A DNA stretch of 6,651 bases from Clostridia bacterium (GTDB taxonomy: Bacteria; Bacillota; Clostridia; Oscillospirales; Acutalibacteraceae), in contig JAFRKM010000015.1 of NCBI GenBank assembly GCA_017431755.1, positions 1-6,651 on the forward strand. Direction: 5' to 3'. Positions within the stretch are counted from its first letter, which is position 1. Each line of letters opens with the position of its first letter. A program made the position numbers and the translations under genes. The notes beneath the pieces were generated by a model. It was not told the DNA's origin and did no database searches. It saw nothing but the letters and a program-made list of their open reading frames with translations. Shown in pieces: positions 5,729-6,651 of this stretch.

Positions 5729-6651
5729 ATGTCGATTTCGAAAATGAGCTTTATCAGTATGATTGGCCCGATGGATAAAGTGAATGAACTTATTAATATT
5801 TGCGGCGAATCTGGGGTTTTTGAACCGGATAATGTTTTTTCATTTTATTCCAATACAGAGAAATTTTCGGCAATTTCGGAAGAAAATCCGTACGCAGAAC
5901 CGCTAAAAAATTTGAAAAGTAGTGTTTATTCGTGTGGAAAAAAATTGGAAGATGTAGATATTAGTGATTTTCATACTAGCAAAAGTAAAGTTGATCGTTT
6001 TGTAAATTATATTTCTCAGAATATTGAAAGTTTAGTTTTAAAAAAGCGGGAGCTTTACGGGAACCTTGCAAAACATAAAGAAGAAATAGAAAAACTAAAG
6101 CATTTTTATGGTTTGGAAATGCCAATAAACGATGTGCTTTCTTGTGAATGTACAAAGGCAAAATTCGGGAAAATGCCACTTGAAGGCTACAGTAAACTTA
6201 AAGAAATTATAGATAAAAGTAGTGAGTCGGATCCAGATTTAGTTTTCTTTCCGTTTGAGTCTGATTCTCAAAGTCAGTGGGGAATATATTTTTCTTCTGT
6301 GGAAGAAGCGGAAGAAACAGACAGAATATTTTCATCGCTTTATTTTGAAGAAATTCCAATTATGTCGTGTGATAAAACTCCATATGAACAAGTTACTTAT
6401 CTTCAAAATTTAAGTACAGAAACTTACAAGCAGATTGAAAAAGTTGATAAAAAAATTGAAGGTTTTTGGAATTCTCAAAAAAACCAGTGTATGAAATTTT
6501 ATACCAAATTAAAGCAGCTTAGTTCATACTTTGAGATAAAATCATATGCTGCTAAGTATAATAATCAATTTATATTAGTTGGATGGGTTCCGCAGGAAAA
6601 CTTGGAAGAATTCAAGAAAAAGATAGGTGTGGTTGAAAATATAGAATATTC
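5729..6651 (+). CDS. V/A-type ATPase subunit I, N-terminal part (cut by window edge)
   Basis: Open from ATG 5729 to the window end, 307 complete codons plus two bases. The family is normally about 600-670 residues, so this is the cytosolic half; the membrane half lies outside. Subunit I (NtpI; eukaryotic subunit a) holds the peripheral stalks and forms the ion half-channels beside the rotor ring. Visible: the opening MSFISMIGPMDKVNELI (6-22), a helical hairpin of predicted coiled coil (about 85-127), FGKMPLEGYSKL (146-157), a second coiled-coil run (about 220-270) and the characteristic FILVGWVPQENLEEF (281-295), which closes the cytosolic domain in this family. Ribosome site GAGGT is 7 bases upstream of the ATG, and the start lies 32 bases after the subunit C stop. 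The H+ or Na+ specificity cannot be read here, as the c-ring subunit is outside the window. Confidence 0.93.
   Translation, partial: MSISKMSFISMIGPMDKVNELINICGESGVFEPDNVFSFYSNTEKFSAISEENPYAEPLKNLKSSVYSCGKKLEDVDISDFHTSKSKVDRFVNYISQNIESLVLKKRELYGNLAKHKEEIEKLKHFYGLEMPINDVLSCECTKAKFGKMPLEGYSKLKEIIDKSSESDPDLVFFPFESDSQSQWGIYFSSVEEAEETDRIFSSLYFEEIPIMSCDKTPYEQVTYLQNLSTETYKQIEKVDKKIEGFWNSQKNQCMKFYTKLKQLSSYFEIKSYAAKYNNQFILVGWVPQENLEEFKKKIGVVENIEY

Noticed and set aside
5976..6179. A 67-codon minus-strand open frame inside subunit I
   Set aside because: It is antisense to a recognisable subunit I sequence, has no operon context and shows no recognisable domain.

Overview
The window comes from a strongly AT-rich bacterium, most likely an anaerobic low-GC Firmicute of the class Clostridia. 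The evidence is the conserved block pyrH-frr-uppS-cdsA-dxr next to a V/A-type ATPase operon, an arrangement expected of fermentative Firmicutes rather than of bacteria relying on an F-type enzyme. All seven complete genes end in TAA, and tryptophan is encoded by TGG, so the standard code applies. The genus cannot be named from the sequence alone.

Left part, minus strand (about 8-4049): reading from right to left come pyrH (UMP kinase), frr (ribosome recycling factor), uppS (undecaprenyl diphosphate synthase), cdsA (phosphatidate cytidylyltransferase) and dxr (DXP reductoisomerase). Gaps between them are 29, 44, 2 and 16 bases. They look like one transcription unit joining nucleotide supply, translation, phospholipid synthesis and isoprenoid/cell-wall carrier synthesis. 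Dxr makes MEP, which leads to IPP, the substrate of UppS. The unit probably continues past the left edge. A good sigma-A-like promoter lies just upstream of pyrH.

Middle (4050-4283): a 234-base, very AT-rich divergent intergenic region. It carries one promoter facing each way (TTTACA-17-TAAAAT leftward, TTGACA-16-CATAAT rightward) and a perfect 20-bp A/T palindrome between them. The rpsB-tsf pair that commonly precedes pyrH is not here.

Right part, plus strand (4284 to the edge): the first three genes of a V/A-type ATPase operon. They are a short coiled-coil peripheral-stalk subunit (NtpF/AhaH type), the AC39-like central-stalk subunit C, and the N-terminal half of membrane subunit I, cut by the window edge. 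Subunit C before subunit I differs from the Enterococcus hirae order F-I-K-E-C-G-A-B-D.

There is no mobile element, CRISPR array, tRNA or rRNA. I see no undescribed system. The points worth a second look are local: the gene order, the operon junction, and the translation-initiation regions of pyrH and of the first two ATPase genes.
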